In this document: positions 1 through 6,419 of the stretch, one piece after another
Layout of the letters: every line of letters starts with the position of its first letter
Position numbering within the stretch: the first letter of the stretch is position 1
Source of the DNA: an uncultured Bacilli bacterium
Lineage (GTDB): Bacteria; Bacillota_I; Bacilli_A; RF39; UBA660
DNA: 16,527 nucleotides
Direction: 5' to 3'
Assembly: GCA_948999435.1 (NCBI GenBank)
Contig: CARJCM010000029.1
Span: 1 to 16,527, forward strand
Position numbers and translations under genes: made by a program
The notes under the pieces: model-generated
What the model was told of the DNA's origin: nothing
Databases searched by the model: none
Seen by the model: only the letters and a program-made list of their open reading frames with translations

Positions 1-21
1 ATTGCAATAAATCTCCCTTTT

Positions 22-48
22 CTCGACAAAACTTCTTATTTTTCGACA
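22..48 (-). promoter_or_regulatory. Two Spo0A-box-like heptamers upstream of an off-window gene
   Basis: On the minus strand TGTCGAA lies at 48-42 and TGTCGAG at 28-22, start to start 20 bases apart, or about two helical turns. The first is a perfect match to the known 0A box (TGTCGAA) and the second has one mismatch. Just downstream is a ribosome-site-like AGGGAG (18-13), then a possible TTG start at 7-5, so a gene probably begins at the left edge and continues outside the window. Whether this organism has Spo0A is unknown, and a chance match in A+T-rich DNA is possible. Confidence 0.3.
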
Positions 49-77
49 TAAAAAATAACTTATTTCTAAGTTATTTT
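48..77 (-). terminator. Terminator of the TasA-like gene
   Basis: A perfect 11-bp inverted repeat (52-62 with 67-77) has a 4-base loop, followed on the minus strand by a short T-rich stretch. The stop codon of the gene (71-73) lies inside the stem. The A/T-flanked hairpin could also work on the plus strand. Confidence 0.8.
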
Positions 78-661
78 GTCACACCTCTAAATCCTACTTT
101 CCCACTAAATGAACCATTTAATAATTGAGTTTGATTATTATCAGGATCATTGCTTAACCAAATATATAAGATATAGCTATCAGTTGAACCTTTATTAATT
201 GTAATATTTTCTTTTAAGTTTAAAGTAGTTTTAGTCCCAACATTTTCAAAGTCTCCACTAGCTACACTAGCATCACCATTATATAAAGACCATTTTAAAT
301 AAGGACTTTTTAAATTATCACTTATATTAAGTTCAGTAATGAATATATTATATAAAGCACTATCAACTTTAGCATCACTTGGAAGTGTTACACTAAAATC
401 AGTATGTTCTGCAGTAGTAGTAATATCACTATCATTAATTAACCCAACTGCAGTTGCATTTATAGTTCTTGTTGATGCAAAATTCATAACTAAGTCTCCA
501 CTATAAATTCTAACATCCTTATTATCTGGATTAACTTCTTCAATTCTATTTACAAAATAAGCATATGACATACTAACACCAATAATAACTAATGAAACTG
601 TAATTATTAAAGCTCCTAAAACATAAGCTTTAGTTGAACTTTGATTTTTATTAAACTCCAT
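71..661 (-). CDS. Secreted TasA/camelysin-like protein (196 aa)
   Basis: This is probably an exported beta-sandwich protein on the cell surface. The N-terminus (about residues 1-35) has polar and basic residues, then a hydrophobic run and a small-residue/Ala-Tyr-Phe exit, like the signal peptides of SipW-processed TasA/CalY proteins. The rest is Thr/Ser/Asn-rich with alternating hydrophobics. The C-terminal part has Y-x-L-Y-I-W-L, then N-x-x-Q-T-x-L-L-N-G-S-F-S-G, a pattern I associate with this family. No cysteines, LPXTG or second membrane segment are present. The ATG at 661 is preferred over an in-frame GTG at 670 because AGGGTG sits 6 bases upstream of it. It is a single-gene unit with its own promoter and terminator. 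No SipW-type peptidase lies nearby. The family call rests on pattern only; a general secreted protein of unknown fold is the alternative. Confidence 0.55.
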   Translation of the reverse strand: MEFNKNQSSTKAYVLGALIITVSLVIIGVSMSYAYFVNRIEEVNPDNKDVRIYSGDLVMNFASTRTINATAVGLINDSDITTTAEHTDFSVTLPSDAKVDSALYNIFITELNISDNLKSPYLKWSLYNGDASVASGDFENVGTKTTLNLKENITINKGSTDSYILYIWLSNDPDNNQTQLLNGSFSGKVGFRGVTK

Positions 662-684
662 AATATTCACCCTATCTTAATAAC

Positions 685-713
685 ATTATACTAAAAAATA
701 ATTATTTAGACAA
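685..713 (-). promoter_or_regulatory. Sigma-A promoter of the TasA-like gene
   Basis: Minus strand: -35 TTGTCT at 713-708, a 17-base spacer, then a perfect -10 TATAAT at 690-685. The predicted start of transcription is near 678, giving a short leader with AGGGTG before the ATG at 661. Confidence 0.7.
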
Positions 714-762
714 TACCCAATAAACTAAAAAATGTAAATAAAATAATTATTATTAAAAAATG

Positions 763-768
763 TATAAT
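763..768 (+). promoter_or_regulatory. Possible -10 element for the DUF378 gene
   Basis: A perfect TATAAT lies 43 bases upstream of the DUF378 start, in the 149-base divergent spacer with the TasA-like gene. No good -35 is seen 17 bases upstream (the sequence there is A-rich). The rest of this spacer is simple A/T sequence with nothing else recognisable. Confidence 0.4.
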
Positions 769-810
769 ATTTTATAAATTGTTCAAAATAATAGCAAAGG
801 GTGTGATTAA

Positions 811-1017
811 ATGGAAACATTACAAAAGATAGCATTAATATTCACAGTTATAGGAGCTATAAACTGGGGACTTATTGGATTCTTTGATTTTAACTTAGTA
901 ACTGCATTATTTAAAGATGCATCAATGGTTACAAGAATCATCTATTCTATCATTGGTATTTGTGGAATAATAAATATTCTATTATTATTCTACCATATAG
1001 AAAAAGACCCTAGATAA
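811..1017 (+). CDS. DUF378 family small membrane protein (68 aa)
   Basis: This is a two-helix integral membrane protein of the DUF378 (YuzA-like) family, whose biochemical role is not known. The first segment (about residues 5-26) contains the diagnostic GAINWGLIGFF-type motif, followed by N-L-V near residues 28-30. The second segment (about residues 40-61) is I/L/G-rich and ends in a short charged tail. Length fits the family. AGGGTGTGAT precedes the ATG by about 3 to 8 bases. It is the only gene on the plus strand, divergent from the TasA-like gene and convergent with the reverse transcriptase: its stop (1015-1017) is two bases from the end of that gene, so the two transcripts share an end hairpin. 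Confidence 0.9.
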   Translation: METLQKIALIFTVIGAINWGLIGFFDFNLVTALFKDASMVTRIIYSIIGICGIINILLLFYHIEKDPR

Positions 1018-1028
1018 TATTAAAGGTC
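1001..1028 (-). terminator. Terminator of the RT cassette, overlapping the end of DUF378
   Basis: On the minus strand GACCTT (1028-1023) pairs with AGGGTC (1011-1006), six pairs including one G-U, followed by TTTTT (1005-1001). Both convergent stop codons lie within the hairpin. Read on the plus strand the stem has four good pairs and a weak T-run, so it may be partly bidirectional. Confidence 0.6.
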
Positions 1029-2132
1029 CATTTTCTTAAGTAAATTCTTAGTATGAGCTTGTTTTAAGTATCCCATATAACTAGCTTTTACTTGTTCATA
1101 ATTAGGTGCGTTTATTTTCTTTAATTTACGCATCTTTTTTTTAATTCTTCTTTTAGTTTGCGGATTAATTTTAATAATCAAGCGTTTTCCCTTTAAGAAG
1201 TAATAATAACCTAAAAAACCAAACCCATGATTTAAATCATAAATATTAGTTTTCTTATTAAGTTCTAGTTTAAACTCTTTTAACTTTTCTTCAATTTCTT
1301 TTCGAAGCACTTTTAATCGTTCTTTATCATGATCAAAAATTACAAAATCATCCATATATCTAATATAATATTTACAATGTAATCTTTCTTTAATATAATG
1401 ATCTAAATCATTTAGAAAATAAACTGCTAAAAGTTGCGAAGTCATATTACCGATTGGAAGACCCTTACCTTTAGGATATCTAGGAATTCTTTTTAATTCT
1501 TCTATTTTTATCTCTTTATCCAAAATATTTAATTTACTTACTCTATCAATTTCTTTTTTTACAACTTTATCAATTGCACTATTAACATAATCTTCATCAG
1601 TTGATTTAACTACATTTAAAACTAATTGAAAAACCTCAGGATCATCTATAAATCTTTTACATTTTTCTAAAACAAGTTCATGGTCTATACTATAAAAGTA
1701 TTTTTTTATATCACACTTTAAAACATACACTTTATCATAATTAAGTTTCAATTTATTAATATACATTTTAAGATATCTAATACCTTCTTTAGTCCCTTTA
1801 CCTTCTCTTGTTGCAACATTTTGGGGTATTAAATGAGGGATTATACCTGGAGCTAAAATATATTTACTAATTAAATGATTAACAACTTTATCACTCATTA
1901 TTTCACTCATAATAATTCGGTATTTAGGTTCATGAACTAAAAACACATTATATTTACTATGCTTATAACATTTATTTCTAAGCGCTTCTAAAATACTAAT
2001 AATATTACTCGAATAAAAAAGTTCAAATTTATGAAGTTTCCCTCTGTTTTTAGTATTAACTCTAATAATATGATACATTTCTCTTATTTTATCAATATCT
2101 ACTATATCATCATACTTAAGATTTAGCTTCAT
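1020..2132 (-). CDS. DGR-type reverse transcriptase (370 aa)
   Basis: An RNA-directed DNA polymerase. Counting from the upstream ATG at 2147, the motifs appear in order: an N-terminal REGKGT region (114-119), motif A DIKKYFYSID (146-155), motif B GLPIGNMTSQ (229-238), the catalytic YMDD (264-267) with both metal-binding aspartates, and the FGFLGY palm end (309-314). The C-terminus is basic and ends in an SYMGYLKQAHT-type segment. The IGNxTSQ form of motif B, in place of QGxxxSP of retrons and group II introns, is the recognised signature of diversity-generating retroelement RTs. The stretch between motifs A and B is long (about 73 residues) and highly charged. The ATG at 2132 is chosen over 2147 because the latter has no ribosome site. 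The gene overlaps the Avd-like gene by 17 bases. No intron RNA, HNH domain or retron VTG motif is visible. Confidence 0.88.
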   Translation of the reverse strand: MKLNLKYDDIVDIDKIREMYHIIRVNTKNRGKLHKFELFYSSNIISILEALRNKCYKHSKYNVFLVHEPKYRIIMSEIMSDKVVNHLISKYILAPGIIPHLIPQNVATREGKGTKEGIRYLKMYINKLKLNYDKVYVLKCDIKKYFYSIDHELVLEKCKRFIDDPEVFQLVLNVVKSTDEDYVNSAIDKVVKKEIDRVSKLNILDKEIKIEELKRIPRYPKGKGLPIGNMTSQLLAVYFLNDLDHYIKERLHCKYYIRYMDDFVIFDHDKERLKVLRKEIEEKLKEFKLELNKKTNIYDLNHGFGFLGYYYFLKGKRLIIKINPQTKRRIKKKMRKLKKINAPNYEQVKASYMGYLKQAHTKNLLKKMDL

Positions 2133-2463
2133 TTCGCACCAAACCATAGGCTATTTTTCTAATTTCAACTATATACATCGCCGTTGATTCAAACTTCTTT
2201 TTACTAATAATTCTTTTTTCAAAAGAAGTAGCCACATAAAAATCTAACATTGAAAGTTTAATAATTAAATCTTTCAAATATTTAAGTTTAATTCTTTCTA
2301 CATCACTAATACTATAAGAGAAAATAAGTTCAATAATTTCATACATATTCTTTTCCATATTTTGTTTTAAAACCATTTCACTTTTTGGATAATTTATAAG
2401 TTGTTTATTAATATAGGCAATAGTCTTTTTACTATTATTAAGTAAAGAAAAGTTAGAGTTCAT
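2116..2463 (-). CDS. avd: Avd-like DGR accessory protein (115 aa)
   Basis: Predicted to be a small, basic, all-helical protein of the Avd/four-helix-bundle type. In DGRs, Avd forms a pentameric barrel that binds the RT and template RNA. The evidence is length (Avd is about 125 residues), four amphipathic segments (about 5-35, 38-55, 58-84 and 88-112), the C-terminal E-I-R-K-I-A-Y-G-L-V-R helix, and position directly before a DGR-type RT. Primary sequence alone is weak because Avd proteins diverge strongly. GGAG lies 7 bases upstream of the ATG, inside the last codons of the MutS-like gene, so translation is coupled. It overlaps the upstream gene by 11 bases and the RT by 17. Confidence 0.7.
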   Translation of the reverse strand: MNSNFSLLNNSKKTIAYINKQLINYPKSEMVLKQNMEKNMYEIIELIFSYSISDVERIKLKYLKDLIIKLSMLDFYVATSFEKRIISKKKFESTAMYIVEIRKIAYGLVRNEAKS

Positions 2464-2860
2464 CTACAAACTCCTTAATAAGTTTATAATTAGCTTCTTC
2501 TTGTTTAACTTTAACTTCAATACGTTCCATTAAATTATCAAGCATATTACCTATTAAAATATTAGATTTAGCTTCTTTTAGTTTAATATCATATTCATTA
2601 GTATTTTTCGTTTCTAAAACATAAGCATAATCATCAATAATTTCTAAAACATTAACATTATGTCTATTAAGAACACTTTTAACTTTAGCTTTTGCATTAA
2701 GAGGAAAACCCACTTTATCATCTCTAATCTGATAATTAAAAAAATATTTTAAGATATAAGCATCTTCTCCAAAAGAATAATAAAAGTTTCCAGACTTTAC
2801 AATTACTACATAATCTTTATATTTACTTTTAAATTCTACATATTTATCAACTGTTTTCAT
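2453..2860 (-). CDS. MutS domain I-like DGR accessory protein (135 aa)
   Basis: The N-terminal part resembles the mismatch-binding domain I of MutS: KYKDYVVIVKSGNFYYSFGEDA (about residues 13-34, with lysine and valine replacing parts of the MutS sequence) corresponds to the KYxDxILFFRxGDFYExFxEDA pattern, followed by an alternating beta/alpha region to about residue 85. MutS uses Phe and Glu of its FxE motif for mismatch binding. Here the equivalent stretch reads Y-Y-S-F-G-E. There are no clamp, lever or ATPase domains. The last 45 residues are a charged helical tail. MutS-like (MSL) proteins are described as an accessory class of DGRs, which fits its place as first gene of the MSL-Avd-RT operon. 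GGGAGG lies about 6 bases before the ATG. Function is unknown; one possibility is binding cDNA or DNA mismatches. Confidence 0.72.
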   Translation of the reverse strand: MKTVDKYVEFKSKYKDYVVIVKSGNFYYSFGEDAYILKYFFNYQIRDDKVGFPLNAKAKVKSVLNRHNVNVLEIIDDYAYVLETKNTNEYDIKLKEAKSNILIGNMLDNLMERIEVKVKQEEANYKLIKEFVDEL

Positions 2861-2965
2861 ATCATCCCTCCCACAATTTTGTAGTTAAGACCATACTGCT
2901 CATCATAACTAGATAAATATTTAATACAAAAATATGTTTTGTTTTATCATATCATACTCTCATAT
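2861..2965 (-). other. 105-base leader of the RT operon with a hairpin and a protein-like open frame
   Basis: This lies between the predicted transcription start and the first gene. It contains an inverted repeat TAGTTA/TAACTA (2906-2911 with 2882-2887, 18-base loop). It also contains an open frame of 28 codons (2943-2857), bounded upstream by TAA, whose TGA overlaps the next ATG as ATGA. The frame reads naturally (for example KYLSSYDEQYGL) but has no credible start codon near its beginning. It may be a remnant, a template-repeat candidate or chance. Confidence 0.35.
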
Positions 2966-2971
2966 AATATA

Positions 2972-3000
2972 AATATATATTAGATGTCGTAATTTGTCAA
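2972..3000 (-). promoter_or_regulatory. Consensus sigma-A promoter of the RT cassette
   Basis: Minus strand: a perfect -35 TTGACA at 3000-2995, a 17-base spacer, and -10 TATATT at 2977-2972. Transcription would start near 2965, leaving a leader of about 105 bases. The upstream region to 3083 is A/T-rich and otherwise empty apart from the terminator of the next unit and a short A/T hairpin at 3000-3015. Confidence 0.8.
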
Positions 3001-3070
3001 GAAAAAGTTTTCTTATAGTAAACATCATTAAATAATTATTAAAATAATTTATAAATCATCAATAATATTA

Positions 3071-3099
3071 AGAAAAAAGAAAAAGACTAATTAAAGTCT
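3071..3099 (-). terminator. Terminator of the MYG1/lipoprotein operon
   Basis: Minus strand: AGACT (3099-3095), a 6-base loop, AGTCT (3088-3084), then a T-rich run TTTTCTTTTTTCT. The stem is short but the T-tract is long. The stop codon of the lipoprotein (3098-3100) overlaps the stem. Confidence 0.6.
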
Positions 3100-3511
3100 A
3101 TCTTGATTTAATATAATCTTCACTTCTTATATATTCAATTGGAAAATCTGGTCCACAAACAAGTGCCGCATAATCTTCAGCCGTAATAGGACTAACTTTT
3201 TCAAAACAGATAAATTGAGACATAGATATAGTCATATCAACATAATTTTTACCATTCAAATAAATATCATAAGCAGAGCGAGAAACACAATACGATGATT
3301 TTATTGGCTCAATAATAATCGCTTTATCCTCATAAATACATAAAAATTGTTGTTTTCTTTCAGCATCATCATTTAAAATAGCCATTTCATCTGATGAATT
3401 ACTAGCATTATCAATATTTCCACTACATCCTGCTAACCCTAAAGTACAAGCACTTGCAAGTGATAAAGCAATTGCCCTTCTTTTTAAATTCAATAATTCT
3501 CTTCTATTCAT
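3098..3511 (-). CDS. Small lipoprotein of unknown function (137 aa)
   Basis: A basic N-region (with RR at 3-4 and 11-12) and a hydrophobic core lead to a lipobox LAGC with the lipidated cysteine at residue 29. The protein should be anchored to the outer face of the membrane. A Ser/Asn/Asp-rich linker follows, then an approximately 85-residue domain with two isolated cysteines and no motif I recognise. The N-terminal double arginines might suggest Tat export, but the lipobox and hydrophobicity fit Sec equally well. TTAGGAG lies 7 bases upstream of the ATG. It starts 31 bases after the MYG1-family gene with no terminator between, so it is probably the last gene of that operon. Confidence 0.75.
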   Translation of the reverse strand: MNRRELLNLKRRAIALSLASACTLGLAGCSGNIDNASNSSDEMAILNDDAERKQQFLCIYEDKAIIIEPIKSSYCVSRSAYDIYLNGKNYVDMTISMSQFICFEKVSPITAEDYAALVCGPDFPIEYIRSEDYIKSR

Positions 3512-3542
3512 TTATAAGCTCCTAACTTTCATATTGTTTTTT

Positions 3543-4430
3543 TTAATCTTCACAAATCTCCGCTGCTTTTAATGCATCTTCACGTGTTTTAGCTGTAAAT
3601 AAAAATAATTTATTATGACAAAATCCAGCCGTTTTAATTCCACTAACATTTGCTAGTTCTTCATCTCTAAGTCCCGCCCATTCTTCTTTAAAAGGCACTC
3701 TTTTAATAAAACCTTTGTAATGAGTTGGTACTGCTCTAGCTGCCCATCCTCCTCTATTAGAAGGATATACAACAAAATCTACATCTAAATTAAGATAGAA
3801 TATAGCATACTCATATGGAATAAATTCATCTAAAACTAAAATTTTATTTTGAACATTCTTACTAAGTTCTCTAATTTTTTCTATAACCAGAACTTTTATT
3901 ACAGCTTCCTCTATTATTCTATCAAACCAATATTCTGCAAAATGGCAAGCTTTTAAAAAGCATTCATCTTCCGTCTCATTAGTATTCATTTTGGGTCTAA
4001 ACATTTCGATTAAACTAGGAATAGTATAAACATTAAAATCTTTTTCTATATCAGCTTCTCCATTATCAAAAGCATCAATATTAGTTACTAACAAATAATC
4101 AAAAACTTGAAAAACATCTGCAGGATTACTAACATTTAATTTTTTTAAATATTCTATTCCATACTCTTGCCAAAGAAGACCAAACCCGCAATAATGAATT
4201 CCATTATCATGTTTCTTATCATATCCTGCTTGATGGTGATCAAATCTACCTCTACCAATATCATAGGCTATTTTAGAAGTATCATTATCATCATAATCTT
4301 TTAAACGTATAACTGTTATATCACCAAATAATTTAGACATAAAAACTGTACTAAAGACATCATCAGCATGAAAATTACCCGCATGTGTTACAAATTTAGC
4401 TTTACTTAAATCTTTAGTTAAAGTAATCAT
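3543..4430 (-). CDS. MYG1-family (UPF0160) DHH-type metal-dependent hydrolase (295 aa)
   Basis: Member of the MYG1/GAMM1 family, distantly related to DHH phosphoesterases. The eukaryotic member MYG1 is a 3'-5' RNA exonuclease; bacterial members are not well studied. Visible marks in order are THAGNFHADDVF (15-26) for the first metal-site histidines and aspartates, DIGRGRFDHH (57-66) as the DHH-like motif, HYCGFGLLW (79-87), an Asp-rich NIDAFDNGEAD around 110-125, and the C-terminal GIKTAGFCHNKLF motif near 263-275. All expected metal ligands seem present and length is close to the family's 290-330. It overlaps the preceding gene as ATGA. A nuclease role here is inferred from the family. Confidence 0.9.
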   Translation of the reverse strand: MITLTKDLSKAKFVTHAGNFHADDVFSTVFMSKLFGDITVIRLKDYDDNDTSKIAYDIGRGRFDHHQAGYDKKHDNGIHYCGFGLLWQEYGIEYLKKLNVSNPADVFQVFDYLLVTNIDAFDNGEADIEKDFNVYTIPSLIEMFRPKMNTNETEDECFLKACHFAEYWFDRIIEEAVIKVLVIEKIRELSKNVQNKILVLDEFIPYEYAIFYLNLDVDFVVYPSNRGGWAARAVPTHYKGFIKRVPFKEEWAGLRDEELANVSGIKTAGFCHNKLFLFTAKTREDALKAAEICED

Positions 4431-4873
4431 GCTCTACCTCTATATTCATTATTTAAAAGTTTTTTAGCTTCTTCTAAAACAAAGTTAAAAGTACCAACAT
4501 AATCAATATTCTTACTTGTAACTAATGAATCAATTTTTCCAGGATAAAATTCACTCGCTCTAAAATGTGGTTCTGTAACATCGTCTATTCTCCAAGTAAT
4601 TTCAAAACCTTGATGCATTGTAATAATCCCTAATAAATAGAAAGTAAAGACACTCATCATTTGATTTTTATTATGTTGTCCATCTAAAAAACTCTCTAAC
4701 ATTCTAAGTAAAGTGCTATTATCAATAGAATCATCACTTATATTTAATTTCATTCTTAAAAACTCATTTATTTTCTTTTCAATAACATTTATAGGAACCT
4801 CTATAATATTTTTATAGCCATTTTCTAATAAAAAATCACCTATAAATCTATAAATATCATTCGTAAAAATCAT
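4427..4873 (-). CDS. Hypothetical protein coupled to the MYG1-family gene (148 aa)
   Basis: I do not recognise this protein. It appears soluble and mainly helical, with acidic N-terminal helices (residues 1-65), a hydrophobic stretch near 77-90 too mixed to call a membrane segment, a more beta-like middle (F-E-I-T-W-R-I around 92-98) and a helical C-terminus ending in Arg-Gly-Arg-Ala. AAAGGAA lies about 7 bases from the ATG. It is the first gene of the operon, and its TGA overlaps the MYG1-family ATG by four bases. Tight coupling suggests fixed stoichiometry with that enzyme, but this is inference. Confidence 0.7.
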   Translation of the reverse strand: MIFTNDIYRFIGDFLLENGYKNIIEVPINVIEKKINEFLRMKLNISDDSIDNSTLLRMLESFLDGQHNKNQMMSVFTFYLLGIITMHQGFEITWRIDDVTEPHFRASEFYPGKIDSLVTSKNIDYVGTFNFVLEEAKKLLNNEYRGRA

Positions 4874-4894
4874 AACATCATTCCTTTACCACTT

Positions 4895-4923
4895 ATTATA
4901 TATAAATATATCTATTAAATCAA
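4895..4923 (-). promoter_or_regulatory. Sigma-A promoter of the MYG1 operon
   Basis: Minus strand: -35 TTGATT at 4923-4918, a 17-base spacer, perfect -10 TATAAT at 4900-4895; predicted start near 4888. The -35 lies immediately downstream of the T-tract of the LysM operon terminator, so the two units are packed with no spare sequence. Confidence 0.78.
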
Positions 4924-4925
4924 GG

Positions 4926-4948
4926 AAAAAACTCCCTAAAAGGAGTTT
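4926..4948 (-). terminator. Terminator of the PH/LysM operon
   Basis: Minus strand: AAACTCC (4948-4942), a 6-base loop, GGAGTTT (4935-4929), with T continuing to 4926. The 7-bp stem is perfect. The stop codon of the LysM gene (4947-4949) overlaps the stem. Confidence 0.88.
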
Positions 4949-5258
4949 ATCTACCATCTTTATAAACTAAAATTTGATCTGGTAATAAGTATATTGTTTT
5001 ATTAAAATTTGTAAGTTTACCAACATCTGTTCTAAAAGCATCTGCTACACCTTTTAATGTATCCCCATCACCAGTTATATAATAACTATACCCGCTCTTA
5101 GGTATCATAAGTTCTTGACCTGGATAAATATATTCATTATCTTCAATTCCATTCATCGCAGCAAGTAACTTAGGATTTATATTATACTTACGAGATATTT
5201 CATATAAATTATCTCCTTTTTCAATTGTATAATACGTAAAATATTTATTTTCGTCCAC
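4947..5258 (-). CDS. Two-LysM-domain protein (103 aa)
   Basis: The protein consists almost entirely of two LysM modules, which bind N-acetylglucosamine-containing glycans such as peptidoglycan. Numbered from the codon at 5267, the first (about 10-56) is canonical, with Y-T-I-E-K-G-D-N-L-Y-E-I-S, N-P-K-L-L-A-A-M-N-G and Y-P-G-Q-E-L-M-I-P. The second (about 60-103) is more divergent, with G-D-T-L-K-G-V-A and L-L-P-D-Q-I-L-V-Y. No signal peptide, anchor or enzymatic domain exists, so the export route is unclear; in sporulating relatives, similar proteins (SafA type) act in coats from the mother cell. A GTG at 5267 is directly abutted by GGAG, too close to be used. The GTG at 5258 has AGGAG 8 bases upstream and is preferred. 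Last gene of its operon, 44 bases after the membrane protein. Confidence 0.88.
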   Translation of the reverse strand: MDENKYFTYYTIEKGDNLYEISRKYNINPKLLAAMNGIEDNEYIYPGQELMIPKSGYSYYITGDGDTLKGVADAFRTDVGKLTNFNKTIYLLPDQILVYKDGR

Positions 5259-5302
5259 TTTTATCACTCCTAATATTAAGATATGACAAAAGTCCAGATT
5301 GG

Positions 5303-6415
5303 TTAATTTATAAATATCATATTATTACTATTAAAATTCCATTCAAAATGTGTAAGTAATTTTTCTTCACCCATTAATTCATTAAAATGATATAAAGTAG
5401 AATCTTTTAAATAGAATATGTCTTTATCTTTAATTCTTACTATATTGCTTACATTATCTGCGACTAATTTTTTTATATCACTATTTATATAATTAAGATA
5501 AATCTTATTATCTATAAAAGTATATTTATAATTAGTTTTATAAGAAAATTCTTGTTTGTTATTTATTAAAGTTTTAATATTAACATTTTCCCAACTTCCA
5601 TTATTTAGTACTTTTGCTTTTATTTTATCAATTTCCCCTTTTTTAGCATCAAACTCATACATAATACTTTCTTTATTATCAACAATATAAATATTATTTT
5701 TTTGATATCCAATAAAGTATGAATCAAAATAAACATTTCTATCTATCTTTTTCTTTTTTAAATTACCATTTTTAAAATCAATAGTATAGTAATTATTAAA
5801 AGTATATTCTGCTGTATAATCAGGAATAACTAAATAATCATTTGTATAACCAACTAAACTAATATTATACATTTCTTTATCTAAAATATTAATTTTCTTT
5901 TTTGTATCTTTATTAATAAAATAAAAACCATTATAATTCCATAACAAATAAGTAAACTTATCATTATATATTTCATAATCTTCATAAGTATCAATTAATT
6001 TATTTTCTTTTTTTAAATATTTTGCAATCATATTTTTTAAATCTTCATTAACTAATGAATAATGTATATTTTCGTCATTTTGCATACATATCGGTTTAAA
6101 ATCAATTTTTTTACTTACTGGTACTAAGCAGAAATTATTATTATCATCTTTAAAAACATCTATTTTAGAAACGAGTTCTCTATCACTAGAGTATTTAGTT
6201 TCACTTAGGAAATCCAATAATTTATCATCTTTTTTAAAAGTAAAATAATAAACTTTATTTTTTTTATTATACTTTTCTGTTACTTCTATATTATCAACAT
6301 TATAAATTTTTGTATAATTTTTAGGTAAAATCAAAAATATTATAAATATTAAAAATACTAAAGCAAAACCAATTTGCATAACTCTTAACTTTTTTTTAGA
6401 TAAATTTTTATTCAT
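5303..6415 (-). CDS. Membrane-anchored protein of unknown function (370 aa)
   Basis: One N-terminal transmembrane helix (about residues 12-33 from the ATG) follows a Lys/Arg-rich start, giving a type II topology with about 335 residues outside. There is no signal-peptidase site or lipobox. The outer part is very rich in Lys, Asn, Tyr and Asp and holds recurring short strand patterns ending in aromatic/hydrophobic pairs (such as N-Y-Y-T-I-D-F, N-N-I-Y-I-V-D and D-K-I-Y-L-N-Y), which looks like a beta-propeller or repeated beta-sheet domain. I cannot name a family. The ATG at 6415, with GGGTGA about 11 bases upstream, is favoured over the GTG at 6430, which has no spaced site. It follows the PH-like gene by 4 bases and precedes LysM, suggesting a cell-surface job. 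Confidence 0.75.
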   Translation of the reverse strand: MNKNLSKKKLRVMQIGFALVFLIFIIFLILPKNYTKIYNVDNIEVTEKYNKKNKVYYFTFKKDDKLLDFLSETKYSSDRELVSKIDVFKDDNNNFCLVPVSKKIDFKPICMQNDENIHYSLVNEDLKNMIAKYLKKENKLIDTYEDYEIYNDKFTYLLWNYNGFYFINKDTKKKINILDKEMYNISLVGYTNDYLVIPDYTAEYTFNNYYTIDFKNGNLKKKKIDRNVYFDSYFIGYQKNNIYIVDNKESIMYEFDAKKGEIDKIKAKVLNNGSWENVNIKTLINNKQEFSYKTNYKYTFIDNKIYLNYINSDIKKLVADNVSNIVRIKDKDIFYLKDSTLYHFNELMGEEKLLTHFEWNFNSNNMIFIN

Positions 6416-6419
6416 AAAA

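Noticed and set aside
71..661. TasA-like protein as the DGR target (its C-terminus G-K-V-G-F-R-G-V looks a little like variable-region ends)
   Set aside because: No second copy of its 3' end is seen near the RT, it lacks lectin-type sequence, and it is a separate unit beyond the DUF378 gene.
1020..2132. RT as part of a group II intron or retron
   Set aside because: No intron domain V/VI-like RNA, no maturase or HNH domain, no retron msr/msd-like inverted repeats, and motif B is IGNxTSQ rather than the QGxxxSP type.
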